From positions 1 through 64,000 of the forward strand of contig JAOCPU010000039.1 in assembly GCA_035772785.1 (NCBI GenBank): 64,000 bases of DNA, in the 5' to 3' direction. Position numbers and translations under genes: made by a program. Source of the DNA: Phlebiopsis flavidoalba. Lineage: Eukaryota > Basidiomycota > Agaricomycetes > Polyporales > Phanerochaetaceae. How positions within the stretch are numbered: the stretch's first letter is position 1; each line of letters begins with the position of its first letter. Under the pieces are notes generated by a model that was not told where the DNA came from, made no database searches, and worked only from the letters and a program-made list of their open reading frames with translations. This document shows positions 1 to 15,599 of the stretch, one piece after another.

Positions 1-41
1 GCTGACGTCCTAATATCACCACATCACTATCTAGGCGCCCA

Positions 42-275
42 ATGCACAGACGCAAAAAGGAACGGAGGCCAGAGCACAAGGCAACAGAGCACGTTCCCGT
101 TTCCCCACGCTCTCCCACTTTCGGGACGACATTCTCTGGCTCTCCTCCTGCGCCACAACCTCCGCCCGCAAACCAGGCACTACGCCCCCAGTTGGTTCCA
201 CAACCGCCGAGCGCCGCCCAGACAAGCGCCGCCATCGCGCAGGGCGGGGGTGTGCGCAGCTATTTCGTCGACTGA
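42..275 (+). CDS. Possible proline-rich C-terminal exon, unidentified
   Basis: An open frame of 77 codons is rich in Pro, Ala and Gln, has a basic start (RRKKERR) and ends in GGGVRSYFVD before a stop. The composition resembles the disordered tail of a fungal protein. It may be the last exon of a gene entering from the left edge, because nothing upstream can be seen to confirm its start. No domain is recognisable and no function is proposed. A chance ORF in GC-rich DNA is a real alternative. Confidence 0.25.
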   Translation: MHRRKKERRPEHKATEHVPVSPRSPTFGTTFSGSPPAPQPPPANQALRPQLVPQPPSAAQTSAAIAQGGGVRSYFVD

Positions 276-2340
276 TGCGCGCAAATGTCTGCTCGCATCA
301 GCGGCAAGGACAACTTGCGCCTCTGGCACGGTCCCGTCATGGAAACCTTAACCCTGGCGGGCGGTGGGAACGCGTCCGGCGCAATATGACCTCCCTATGG
401 CCCCCCGTGTCCTGCTCCTCGGAGAAGTACACACTGGAGCGGTGCGTGCGCCGGGGCCATCCCGCCTTCCCACGGCCGGGCCATCTGGCGTGTGGCTCTG
501 GCCCATCCTGGTACTATCGTCCTCCACCCCCCAGCCTTTCTTGCACCTCGCGTATTTTGCTGGTTGCATCACGGCAAGTGAGAGTATTTGCAATGGTCTG
601 GGCGATATTGGACGAGTGCGTGTGGTCCCTCGCGCATGTCCCGGCGTGCGGGCTTTATAAGAATTACATTGGGCCGCCCGCGTGGTGGAGAAGCGGGACG
701 TGGGGTCGCATCTAGCCTAGGTATGAGCCATCTAATCGCGGTGGCTTGGGCTCACTGACGGGGGGGGACGCTGGAATCGAAGCCCAGTGAACGCCGCCTT
801 CTTTTCGCGTTCGTCGGTGCGCGGCGATACGGCCTCCGTAGATTTGAAGCTGCTTTGTCGTGCGATACACGCGAGAAAAAAAAAAAGGCCTGTCCGTTAC
901 CATGCGCCCCCCCCCCCTTTCCCGGGAAATCTACTTAATACGTCGGCAATATACGGCTAGATTATCATCCTCTGCGGGTGTCTCGAACGCACCTATAATC
1001 CAAATTATCCTAACCAGCTTTGCGCTGCACTGCCTCAGGCGCCACCATCTGCCTCCGTCCGTCCACCATCCAGGTCCAGCTGACAGCTCCGAATTCCCAA
1101 CGCGAAACCTTTCGTTTGATGTAGCACACAGGGTCGGCATCGGGTTCGCACACCACGGCCGCACGAGCAACCGGCGCTGGAGCTCGCCATGGTATCGGGC
1201 TCCATTTCCAAATCCGGCTCCTAGGAAGCCTGGAGGGTTCGCCTCCAGCTGTCTATCCCGTAGCTGCGATGAAAACTTCAACTGTCCCGCGCATGCGTTC
1301 ATGTCGTCCGTGGGCTCCCTTTCGTATGATAAGCTCATCGCGTCAAAAATGGGGATGGGAATGGGTGATTTCGACCGTACAAAGTACACGGGGGGGACAA
1401 TGGAGGGCGGGACAAATGCAAGAGTGCTATGCGTACAGCCGTGTGCTGGGGAGGACCAGGGCGGGGGGGACGGGCTGTCGATCGTCCAGATCCGTTGACC
1501 TCTTCCTGTAGCAACAGCGGACACATTCTGTGGATACCTAGGCTATCCATGTGTCGTCCGAGAAATCGTTTCAATGTGAGCGGGAGCTCAAATCCACCGT
1601 GACCGTTTTCGTTATGGTCGTAGCGATGACGACGGACATCCAAAGGTGAGCAGAATCCAGCAATCTCGCTCCCAACCTTGAGAACCGCTCACCTGAACCG
1701 TCCACTAGTGCTAGCAAGGGAGAACCCCCACCGACATGACACCCCTCCTACATGTGCAAGTGGCGCGCAACACACACAAAGGACCTCCTCAACTCGTCAC
1801 GCCGCCCTACCACCCCATAGACCCCCTCCCGCCCGTCTCCCACATCGACCAACTCCACCTCCTGCACTCTCCGCTAACCCCGCCACACACAAAACTACCA
1901 CAAACAAAACAGGGCCGGCCCCCGGCACGGCATTTCGAATGCACGCAGGCACGTCTCAAAGTGGTCCAAATATGGCTATTTGGCGGCGAATTTGCTAACC
2001 GCGCGAGGCGGGGAAGGTGGGTGCGTGTGTGTGGGGGCTGCGCATGTGGTACATAATGGCGGGGAGGTATGAGTAGCTGAATGAGCGGGTGGGAGTGGCG
2101 TGGGTGAATGGGGTCCTTTGAGTGGTGACGGGCGCTGCGAGGTGGGACAATGGGGGGGTTGTTTCCGCGCTGCTTTGTCTTCGAAAGACACCGCGACTAC
2201 TTGGAGGCTGGTATATCCGATCGAGCAGCGTAGGTGATGGGACCACACCCAAGTCCATCAATCGCCTCGATTTTTCTCGCTCGATTACTTGCAGCGACCG
2301 CCCTAGCCATTATTACTCGACCCGCCGAGCAAACACTGCA
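276..2340. other. Unassigned region with weak overlapping ORFs
   Basis: Several ORFs of 60-212 codons overlap on both strands. The longest are 860-1498 on the plus strand and 931-1524 on the minus strand, directly antisense to each other. None shows a domain, a convincing intron pattern or a family I recognise. The stretch at 1680-1900 is CA/CT-rich and resembles a promoter or UTR. I see no supportable gene here. Confidence 0.4.
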
Positions 2341-2349
2341 GGGTAACCC

Positions 2350-2383
2350 ACCCCCCCCCCCCCCCCTCCCCCCCCCACCCCTT

Positions 2384-2430
<47 letters not shown>
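2350..2430. repeat. Poly(C) low-complexity tract
   Basis: About 80 bases are almost entirely C, interrupted only by single T and A bases and one TTT. The last part, about 2388-2429, is an uninterrupted C run. ORFs crossing it become polyproline or polyglycine and should not be trusted. The exact length is probably unreliable in any sequencing technology. Confidence 0.95.
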
Positions 2431-2431
<1 letters not shown>

Positions 2432-2432
2432 G

Positions 2433-3247
2433 CTCGGAGCATCTCCACCCCGACCATCATCGCCACATCCCTACACAACCGCATCTCAGCAGCCCCCGCA
2501 TCTCAGCCTCCCGCATCTCAGCCCCCATCACCCCGCGTAGTATCCAACCGCGTATCCAACCGCACATCGCACTCCACAGCCCGTCGACCGCATCCAGCGA
2601 TCCCCGCGCCTCGACGGCGATAGCGGCGGGGCTCGTCCGTGACGGGGCCTGAGGCTGTGCCGTTGGGATGTCGATTGCCGCCTCCGTTCACCGGGGGGTT
2701 TCGTTTGAGTTTGCGTTGCTTGTCGGGTGTATAGTCGGCGGGCTACCACGGGGTGTTTTGCGCACCGACGGCTCTTGGGCTGGACTAGCTACGGGATTCG
2801 AAGGACTCCGAGTCGCTCTCGGTAGAAACTACGTTCTGTGGTTCTGGAGAGATCCACTCAGCCGTGTCAGCAGTGAGATCGTAAACTGTCGGCAGTGAGA
2901 CCGTAAACGTCTACTGCTGGTCGTTTTCTCCGTCGATTGACACTTATTTGGGTGTCTACTACCCGGCCGCCCGCCACTCGGCCAACCTGACTCAAGTCGC
3001 CTGATACTACCTATTAGTTCGCATTTACTTACGCCACCGTGCCACCGCGGATTGATCTCGTCAGAACGGAGAGCGAACACCAGTAGCGCACAACAAAAAC
3101 GGCGCTATTTCTCATAAACACAAATCGTCTCGCAGTGCTGTGATGCATCGAGTTACTCCGAGTCCCCACTTGCAGGCATTTCCTATGTCATGCCTCAGTG
3201 CGTCGTTCCCAAACCATCATGATGAGGCTGGTGGCACGGATTAGCAA
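2433..3247. other. Intergenic region, nothing recognised
   Basis: Only short ORFs (about 75-130 codons) with no family resemblance are present. A near-duplicate of about 13 nt (GTGAGATCGTAAACTGTC followed by GTGAGACCGTAAACGTC) occurs at about 2873-2911. The segment lies upstream of the tRNA gene, and no promoter or RNA feature could be supported. Confidence 0.4.
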
Positions 3248-3319
3248 GTCCCCGTAGTTTAATGGTTATGACGTCAGACTTCTAATCTGAAGGCTGTGGT
3301 TCGAGTCCCACCGGGGATG
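3248..3319 (+). tRNA. trnR-UCU: tRNA-Arg (anticodon UCU)
   Basis: A cloverleaf can be drawn. The acceptor stem is GTCCCCG paired with CGGGGAT. The anticodon stem TCAGA/TCTGA encloses the loop CTTCTAA, which gives anticodon TCT reading AGA. The T loop TTCGAGT is intact. The gene lacks an intron and the encoded CCA, as expected in a nucleus. It is 72 nt including the discriminator base, one short of the usual length. The missing base is in the T stem, where GTGG stands opposite CCCAC instead of the expected GTGGG, so a one-base G deletion (sequencing error or mutation) is likely. Confidence 0.9.
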
Positions 3320-3399
3320 GTACTATGCATTGCTGTAGTTTTTTGACTTCCATGAAAGCTAAAAACATCTCATGATTTTCATTAGCTTTTAAGGCTCCA

Positions 3400-3482
3400 A
3401 CTGTTTAGTTTATGTTTACGAAAATCTTGTAAAATAAACAGTAAACAGTTTACAGCGGTTTATAAACAGTAAACTAAACAGT
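3400..3482. repeat. AT-rich inverted repeat downstream of the tRNA
   Basis: ACTGTTTAGTTTA at 3400-3412 is perfectly repeated in inverse as TAAACTAAACAGT at 3470-3482. Between them are further AAACAGTAAAC and GTTTAC motifs that also pair. The segment is much more AT-rich than its surroundings. It could be a small hairpin, the remains of a tRNA-associated insertion, or part of a transcription end region. No coding content is seen. Confidence 0.6.
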
Positions 3483-3905
3483 ATATGTTGCGCTTTGAGT
3501 AACGGGCTCTTCAGGCACTTTGAAAGCCTTTTTTGGTCGCACACCAAGCCAACCAATGATTGAAATCGCCCCTCCATCGTGCCCAGGGCGACAGCGTAGA
3601 CGGCTGGCCAGCCAGCCTTGTCATAAGCGCTGATGATGCATTCGCGGATGCTTCACCACGGGATGGGCTCGAGCAAAACGAGCAAAGTCAACATAAGTGA
3701 TGGTCAATAAATATATATCAACAAGTGGTCAACACGGTGGCTCACCGAGGGCTGTGAGAGTGGACAGCGAGATGCTCAGCTTGAAGCTACTTAGAGACCC
3801 CGGCGCCGGTTAGAGGCCTTCTTGGTGTCCTGGCCTCTGGGAGTGCTATGATGAAACAAGGAGGTTCTCTGGGCTACTTGTAAGCTATATATTATACCTT
3901 CCTGG
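3483..3905. other. Intergenic, nothing recognised
   Basis: No ORF above about 60 codons and no RNA motif is visible. The segment is ordinary mixed composition with one ATAAATATATAT stretch near 3706. Confidence 0.4.
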
Positions 3906-4568
3906 TTGCTTCAAGGGAAGTGCGCACAAGACTTCATTCTGCAACGAGATATGCGACGCGTGTGTATGGACAGCTCACATGGAAAGGTCGTGCTAGAAAT
4001 ACATCATCAAAAATCAATGTCGTCCACAGTCATCACCATCGTCCCCAGTCGTAAAAGCAGAGAGCACCCTCAGCTAAAACTCAGCGTCGCCAGCAGCGCA
4101 AGCAAACACACGCCCCCAGACATGCACTCGCAAACGCCGCGACAGCCACCAGGCAGCGCGCTCCAACGCAAACGCGAGGATGGGCCCAGCAGCGCAAGCA
4201 CAAACCCCGCGACCGATGCCATCCACACCGACAAGCGTGTGGCAGCGCGCGAGCAGGCGCACGGCGGCTCCGCCGCCGTCCCGTCGCGGCGTCGCCCCCC
4301 GCCGACGTGCGCCGCGCGAACAGCGTGCCGCACGGTGTGCACGTACACGCGGCACTCGAACTGCGCGAGCGTGTCGGCCAGCTCTGCAAAGCAGTGCGGC
4401 CGGCGGCCGAGCGGGTGTGGCGAGCGAGCTCGGCAGGTGCGGCGTGGTCGCTTGCGAGGAGATTTTTCCAATTGGCGGGGGAGGGCATGCGTGGGCGGAG
4501 GTGGTGTGCAGTCGCGTCGACTGTGTTGTCGGATGGCGGGTGAACGTGCGAGAGAGCGGAGAAAGTAG
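3906..4568 (+). CDS. Uncertain ORF preceding the poly(A) block
   Basis: A 220-codon frame rich in Ala, Arg, Ser and Cys is open here, but the opposite strand is also open over nearly the whole length (about 4070-4600). The GC-rich sequence gives long frames on both strands and no domain is recognisable. It is placed immediately upstream of the A-rich and poly(A) block, so the two might together be the 3' end of a polyadenylated, retroposed transcript. I saw no obvious target-site duplication around it. Low confidence that either strand is a gene. Confidence 0.15.
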   Translation: MLQGKCAQDFILQRDMRRVCMDSSHGKVVLEIHHQKSMSSTVITIVPSRKSREHPQLKLSVASSASKHTPPDMHSQTPRQPPGSALQRKREDGPSSASTNPATDAIHTDKRVAAREQAHGGSAAVPSRRRPPPTCAARTACRTVCTYTRHSNCASVSASSAKQCGRRPSGCGERARQVRRGRLRGDFSNWRGRACVGGGGVQSRRLCCRMAGERARERRK

Positions 4569-4698
4569 CAATACAGGGTGCGTCGGGTCAGGTTTGTGCC
4601 CGGCGTAAGGTCGGCGGAGTAAGAAAACGTACAACACAAAAAACAAACAAAACCAAAAAAACAACACACAAAAAAAAAAAACAAATAACAAAAAAAAA

Positions 4699-9475
<4,777 letters not shown>

Positions 9476-12400
9476 TCAGTACAGGTCGTGATCGTAATCA
9501 TAATATCCACAGTCATAAACAAGAAACGCTAGTCCATTCACTGATACCCGCCCCCTCTGCGAACTCATATACGACAACGCGTCCGAGCTCCGATTATTAG
9601 GCGGGAGACCCCCCATCTGCGCATTCGCCCGCGTATTCAGCTGCGTATTCGGCGAAAACGGCATCGGCAGCTCCTCCGAGCTCGCAAGGAACGCGGGGTC
9701 GACATACGCCTGCGGCTCGTAAGTGCGCATACTCCTTGCGCGACGCGCGCGAAAAGCCCGACACAGCGCGCTGGTCCATCGACCCGTCCGACGGCACGCG
9801 CCGCAGCGCAGGCGGCGGCGCAGTCGACAGCGGGCGGTTCGGCGCGCCGGGCGTCGTGCCCGCGTACATGCTGCGCGTGCGTGTGTGGCCCGACAGCTTC
9901 GACGTCGTTGATTGCGGCGTGCCCGTGTCGGCTCTGCTTGGTGCACGTACGGGTGGGCCCGGCGCCGCGGGGTATGTCACGCCCGCGGGGATGGGCGCGG
10001 CCTGGTAGATCGACGGTCCGCCGGACGACGAGGCGCGGAAGGGCGCGCGCGCGACGGCGGGGGTCTTGGAGCGCAGCCCGAGGCTCTCGACGCTTGCTTG
10101 GCCTGCGGAGGTCGCGAGCGCGAGTGCATGGCCTTGGGGTAGTTTGCTCGGGGCGGAGGAGCCAGAGGAGACGGAGCGCTGGACCTCGGGGACGGCCATT
10201 GGCGGGGGCTGGCCATAGATGTTTGGTGTGCCTGACCGTGACAGCGATGGGCCAAGTGGGGGGTTGAGCGCTGCACCGGGTGGCGGCGCTGGAGAAGGTG
10301 GGGCACTTGGCATAAAGCCCGGTGGAAGCGCGTTGACTTTGTGTGTCGATGGCGGCCCGACGGGGGTCCATAATAGCACCCATGGACTGGAAGCGCCCCA
10401 TCTCTGACGGAGAGTTGGGTACGGTGGGAGCGACCGGCTGATGTTTGTTGCGGAGGGAGTTCGATGACGGAGCCGGCTAAAACAAGGGGAGAGCATACCC
10501 GCAGCCTGGTGTTGAGGTGAAAACACGGAGGATGGCGTGCCGGACTACATAGAAAGAAGATTGAGAATAGCTTGACCGGATGAGCTAAATTTAACCTTAC
10601 CGCGGGCTCAACGTGGATCGTGATTTCTTGAGAAGAGGGAGGGAGCGTATCTGGAAGAGCTATCGGACCGTTGAGACATCGCGGATCTAGGGCGACGGTG
10701 TCCACCAGCCGAGCTAGGTGCGAGGGTAGTGGATGCAGCTGTGGGCGAAAGAAAGTCTTGTGGCGCAACTACTTGCTGCACCGGGATACCAAGAGGTGCA
10801 GGCGTCGTCAGACGGGACGGCGTCTTAACACGGCTTCTCATACTGCCCATAGGAAGGGTTTGAACGCATCTTACGTAGATATCTTATTAGCAACGTGTAT
10901 TTTGAGCTTATCAAGTCGGACACACCTCTGACGCGCTACGCCGTATCCCCTCAGCCACGTCTGGGTTACCATATCGTAGTGAATCAGACAAGGCCTGGCT
11001 CTGAGCGCGACTTCGAGGGCTGTAGGTAACAGTTGGAGGCTCAGTCGACTGCTGAGGCATCTGAGGCACGCCCGGGAACACGACCGCCTCCGGCATACTC
11101 GTGCGCTGACCAAACCCCGACGGAGGCCGGTCGTAGCGGTGTGAGGGAGGAGATCTGGCATCGAAACTCGGTTGCTTACTGACACTTGGACTGTGGCGAG
11201 GCGTGAAGTCGGACGCGCTGGCAACCTCGTGGATGGTGCTGAGCTTGCGATCGCTGTTGCTGAGACTACGATGCCCCTGCCGCGGCGAGTTGACCAGGTC
11301 AAACTGAGACATGGTAGTCGAAACTGATGTTGGAATGGAGTCGATAGAAGGAGTCGATGGCTTGTGGTGCGCATAGTCCTCGGGAAATAAACTGGGGTGG
11401 TTCTTGCTGACGCGTAGCAGAAGGTGGGGGAATAGGTACGCGCTGCAGGGGATGACGGTGTTTTGTGGGCGCTGCATCTCGTGCGGTGGGGGTAGATGTA
11501 TGCGGTTGATCCTCGCCCATCTCGGGGGACCCAGCCTTCTGGGGGGATGTGCATCTCGGGGGTGATGTGGCGAGGGTGGTCTGTTATTCACAGACACGGG
11601 ACGGATAGGCTGATCATATGGAGCATTCGCACTGTTCAATGTGGCATTGGTGGGGGCGGGGGGCTTATACCAATACCATGCTCGTGGAACCGCGTTTGTG
11701 GTTCTGGCTGTTCCAGTACAGGCGGTACCATGGAACGGTCTTGGAGCGGGTGATTCAAGTGGTATAGTCGGTGCCGGGGATACAAAATTACGGACAGGGA
11801 GATCGCCAAGTGGGTCTGCGCGAGAGTCAAGCGTCGCGGTGCCGTCGTCCGGAAGAGAAACAGTCCCATCATTGGGGGGGAGGGAGTTCAGGCTCGTTCG
11901 TTTCATCGTCCTCGATCGTATGCGTTCTACGCGAGACTGTTCCATCCCCTCGCCGCAAGCCCCCTCTTGATACCCTGCTTTACGACCTTCCTCCCGAGCC
12001 TTCAGCACAAGTTGTTGTTCCTTGAGTCTACGGGCCGTCGCTTTCTGGCTCTCGCAGCAGAAGCCTCAGCGTCGTCTCGTTGTAGTTCCATATCCTTGAG
12101 AATCTCCTGGCCTCGGATGATTTCCCGCTGGGCATTTGTCATACTGAACCTTGTATAGCCGTAGCTCTTCATTAACGCGCTGGAGCTCCTGCTGTGCCTT
12201 CAGCCGCTCGTCATTCACGAGCTTGAACCGTTCGGCTAGTTCAAGAGCACGCCGCTCAGCCTCCTGTGCTCGCAAGGTTTCGTTATCCAGCCTGGCTAAC
12301 GCGGACCGGAGGAATTTACGCGTCTGCTTCGCTTCCAACTCCTCGCTCACAAGAAGCTTCATGAACTCTCGATTTGTACTGCTGCGATGTTTGTCGCGGT

Positions 12401-12530
12401 GTGACTTCCGCGGTCGATCATGCATGGTGAGATGCCCTTCTTGCAACGAGTAGTCATCTTCGGGAGGTGGAGTTCGCGAGGAAGGCGGTGTAGGAGATCG
12501 AGTGAGTGATACGGATGAGTGGGTCAGACC
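9476..12530 (-). CDS. Coiled-coil, serine/proline-rich protein, unidentified
   Basis: The N-terminal part (12066-12520) has a basic patch (RPRKSHRDKHRSS) and then about 80 residues of heptad-rich helix (ELEAKQTRKFLRSALARL, ERFKLVNDERLKAQQELQRV) typical of a dimeric coiled coil. Later exons (10911-12008 and 9597-10526) are disordered Ser/Pro-rich sequence with many S-P and R-x-x-S sites, which suggests a phosphorylated cytoskeletal or polarity scaffold; that is inference. Introns separate the blocks near 10530-10620, 10870-10920 and 12010-12065. The frame slips by one base near 9727, where the sequence after SRASRKEYA continues as YEPQAYVDP in another frame. The exact start is unresolved, because the frame stays open upstream of 12446 to an AG at about 12524. 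The gene faces COQ10 across a shared upstream region. Confidence 0.6.
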
Positions 12531-12930
12531 TGAACAGGCTTAAATACATATTCGAGACCATGTACACAACATCGTGACTGCTCCTCACCCGTCAGATATG
12601 TTGGAATATTTGTGTGCCGTCCATGTGTGTGAGAGCAATTGATCCAATTATTAGTTCCGTCCTGGAGTAGAATCAAGCAAGCACTGTATTGTTGAGATAG
12701 TCAATATATTGTATCTTCTGCGGATATAGAACTACAGGGATATTCAGCAAAGCATAACGAAAGCGAGGCGGGTGGAAGAGTGGATGAGAGTTGGGCTCCC
12801 AAGGCGGGGCGGGGAATCGAACAAGACGTCCGTAAGCGCGCATGCGCACATGTGGGCGTTAGTATGGCGCCTATCATTTCTTGCCGCTCTTGTGGGCGTC
12901 TGTGTGGTTCTCTCCTCTGGCCACCGACAA
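12531..12930. promoter_or_regulatory. Divergent intergenic region between the coiled-coil gene and COQ10
   Basis: About 400 bp separate the 5' ends of two oppositely oriented genes, so both promoters should lie here. Small ORFs are present but unconvincing. TATAT-like stretches occur near 12540 and 12700. No specific factor site is claimed. Confidence 0.4.
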
Positions 12931-13744
12931 ATGTTTTCCCCGCTCAACGCACTTACCGCGGCGAGGCATTTTGACGAAAGCAGGCTGCTACAGAGCTTGT
13001 AGAAGGACATTCTTTACGCCACCTTCTCTACCTTCCTTTCTATCGTCGCCTCCTGATGAACCTCAGACTTACCATGAGCGCAAGGTCTCTTTCCGTACGT
13101 CATATGTTTGCTGTTGCTGCTACGGAGTCCATATGACCTCTAACTCCCTTCCTAGGTATCGTCCTAGCCAACTCTACAAAGTCGTAAGCGACGTGAAATC
13201 TTATCCGAAATTCATTCCATACTGCACCAATACGCGTATATTATCCCGCACCGAGGAGATCACGGGCAATGCGCCAGTCACCAAAATGACGCCGAGATGA
13301 CGGTGCGTTTCATGGCATTCGAGGTATCGTATATCAGCAATGTCACATGCAAACAAATGAATACGTGGAGGTACGTTCTGCAATTTATGTCAGTCATTCT
13401 CCTGCTGAGCACATACCAAGGCCGTCGCCGCATCAACGAGCCCATATTCAAGAGTTTAACCACGACATGGCGCTTTCAACCGGCCTCGCCGCGTTCGCCG
13501 CATGCTAGCAACGCTACTGCTCTGTCGTCCCCCGTACAACCTACTGGAACACCTGGGGCTCTCTCTGACAGTGACTTGTCATCGGACCTAGGCCCCACCC
13601 TGGTGTCACTCGATCTCTCGTTTCCTGTTCGCCCATGCGGCTTATGCTGGAGCATCACAAATGTTCTTTGGTCAAGTGTCCAAGATGATGGTCTCCGCAT
13701 TTGAGGAACGCTGCTTAGAGCTGTACGGGCCTGGAAATCGGTGA
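12931..13744 (+). CDS. COQ10: Coenzyme Q-binding protein COQ10 (START-like), mitochondrial
   Basis: COQ10 proteins are mitochondrial START/polyketide-cyclase-fold proteins that bind ubiquinone and are needed for efficient respiration. Family blocks are visible in order: DEPQTYHERK, YRPSQLYKVVSDVKSYPKF, then IPYCTNTRILSRT, TVRFMAFEVSYISNVTCK, IFKSLTTTWRFQPASP, SLDLSF and a C-terminal FGQVSKMMVSAFEERCLELYG before the stop. Introns lie at about 13095-13155 and 13373-13430. The chosen ATG opens a short leader suited to mitochondrial import. Three one-base frame slips interrupt otherwise conserved codons: near 13288 (a lost G restores TAEMTV), near 13437 (a lost C in a C run) and near 13626. These look like sequence errors, though a very recent pseudogene cannot be excluded. 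Identity is confident. Confidence 0.88.
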
Positions 13745-13849
13745 CGCCTGACGAGCCCTCTTCCGCACCGAGGACAGCGAGGCCCCGAGTAACCTACGCA
13801 TCTTTTATTCCGATACCCATCACAAATGGACCCCATACATAATATAGTC

Positions 13850-14560
13850 CCCTTTCAATGCCTTTCAATGCGCGATCTCGATTGTGCCTCATGCACATGT
13901 ACGTCTGCACACTCACACACTGCATCTCCCGCGAAGCGTCGTCGCGGCCAACGTCACGCAGGCTGATGATCTGGCGATCGGCTGCTCTCAGCGTGTCCGC
14001 TTACGCATCGCAGAGCACAGATGACACGCCCGGACCCGATAGACCCTGAGAGTCTTTCCGATTAATAGTCACTTGATACGGTAGCAAAGATACATGTAAT
14101 GACAGGGAGGGAGGTGGATTTTCCACTTGAATATACGCAAGGGTAGGATGAGGCTCTAGTGACGCTGAACCTAAGAGAGAAGTCAGCGCGATGTTTGAAA
14201 CGGGCCGTAGAGTAACTTGCCCCATGTCGGGAGATCACCCGCGACTGCGTACGTTCTCACTTCGTGAAAGGCTGGGCAAGGAGCTCGCGACAAGCATCAG
14301 CGACACATCTGGCGCGATCGATGAGACTGCTCCCTAGTGTGGTGTTAGCAAAAATCCTCAGCCAAGTCCAAAGGCAACGTACTCCAGGCGAGGCCGTCGA
14401 GCAGCCTTACAAGAAGCGGATGGAACGGACGAAAAAGAGGGGGATGCCGGACGGACACCAGGAAGAGCGGAGCGAGGGCTAAACAATGGAATGTTAGGAA
14501 TCGCAGGCTTCATGAATGTAGGATGGTACGCACGATGCGGGTGCAGAAAGGAAAGGGACT
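13850..14560 (-). CDS. Unidentified minus-strand exons
   Basis: Two plausible exons are visible on the minus strand. One encodes SLIDRARCVADACRELLAQP and ends at a GTGAGAACG donor near 14265. The next follows a TCTCTCTTAG acceptor near 14170 and encodes EPHPTLAYIQVENPPPSLSL and then HVSLLPYQVTINRK. The hydrophobic pattern and splice signals look genuine, but I do not recognise the family. The gene would converge on COQ10. The 5' part (14300-14560) and the 3' end are unresolved. Confidence 0.35.
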
Positions 14561-14599
14561 GGCTGCTTCAAGTACAGTAAGCCTGATATTTATACTACC

Positions 14600-15580
14600 A
14601 CTCCGGGATGGCGTCCCGCTTCACCCTCCATCTATGGGAGCCGTCAAAGATTTCCCGAATAGCCAAACACGAGTCAACTGGTCCTGATGAAAAGAATTAG
14701 GGCCAGACAGAACACCATGATTCAATAGGCCACGCATTACGAGATATGACTGATCCTGTCAGACCGAGACCCCCCTCTTTGGCCATGGGTTGCTTTATGT
14801 GTGGGAAACTGTGGCCGCCTGAATAATGTCCACACGCGAAGTTGCCAGTCTGCACGACTTGGAGAAGCTTGGAGAAAGATGTGCATCGGCGTCTGCCCCG
14901 CCATACTGGAGGGCTGCAGCGTTGCAACCGCCTAGATTCCAGCGAAGACTCACTCTTCTATCTGCAAAATTAAGAGCTGCGCGTTCCAAACGTGGGCGGA
15001 GTTCATTAAGTAGCATCGTCGTTGCCGCGAAGCTTCACCATAGAGAAGGCAACATTTCCTATGATATTCCGGAGCACTTCATTCGCCGGTCATTGGACAT
15101 ACCTAGACGGGCCCGCAGAGGTATGCGCAGCTTCCGAGTGGCAGCCGGAAAGGGTCATCTCCAATCCCATGCTGCGCGTGCCTGCAAGACCGCGTTGCAA
15201 ACCCATCGGGGAGAAATATCCCCAGGGGTTGATAACCATCGATTCCCGTAAGTGGTCCGTCGAAGTTGACAGCATCCTTCCAGGGGTGTGCCATCAATGA
15301 AGCTAACTTGACCGTACAAGGCAGCCGTGAGGTCGACAGACGGTACGCCGCCAGTAAAGCACGAGTCTGGCACCCCGGGACGGTGTCAGGGTGAACGCCA
15401 CCCTCGGAAGATTTTCGACTGGATAGAGGGCATCCGGAATGCGGTGGCTGTGGCTTCGTCGAACGGCGCCGGAAGCGTGGTGTGTGTACTGTTCCATTCA
15501 TATGACTACTTTCGCATGAGTAGGCCCAGCAATCGTTCGCGAGGATCCATCCTGGCCTTAGTACCCTAGTTTCCATTGGC
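14600..15580 (-). CDS. Uncertain minus-strand gene, unidentified
   Basis: Overlapping minus-strand frames at 15103-15576 and 15155-15373 share a region with protein-like stretches such as FDGPLTGIDGYQPLGIFLP and PSVDLTAALYGQVSFIDGTP in different frames, as if the real frame switches. No family is recognisable. It may be a frameshifted gene or chance. The plus strand across 14826-15300 is also open. Confidence 0.2.
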
Positions 15581-15599
15581 TGTCATGCTAACAATCGGC

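Noticed and set aside
860..1524. A pair of long antisense ORFs (212 and 197 codons)
   Set aside because: Both strands are open over the same DNA with no domain, splice pattern or codon signal to favour either; treated as unassigned.
2197..2623. Polyproline and polyglycine ORFs across the C-rich tract
   Set aside because: Low-complexity artefacts of the poly(C) run, with no conserved sequence outside it.
9637..10401. 254-codon Arg/Pro-rich minus-strand ORF
   Set aside because: Shadow frame of the Ser/Pro-rich exon of the coiled-coil gene, whose own frame has the more protein-like composition.
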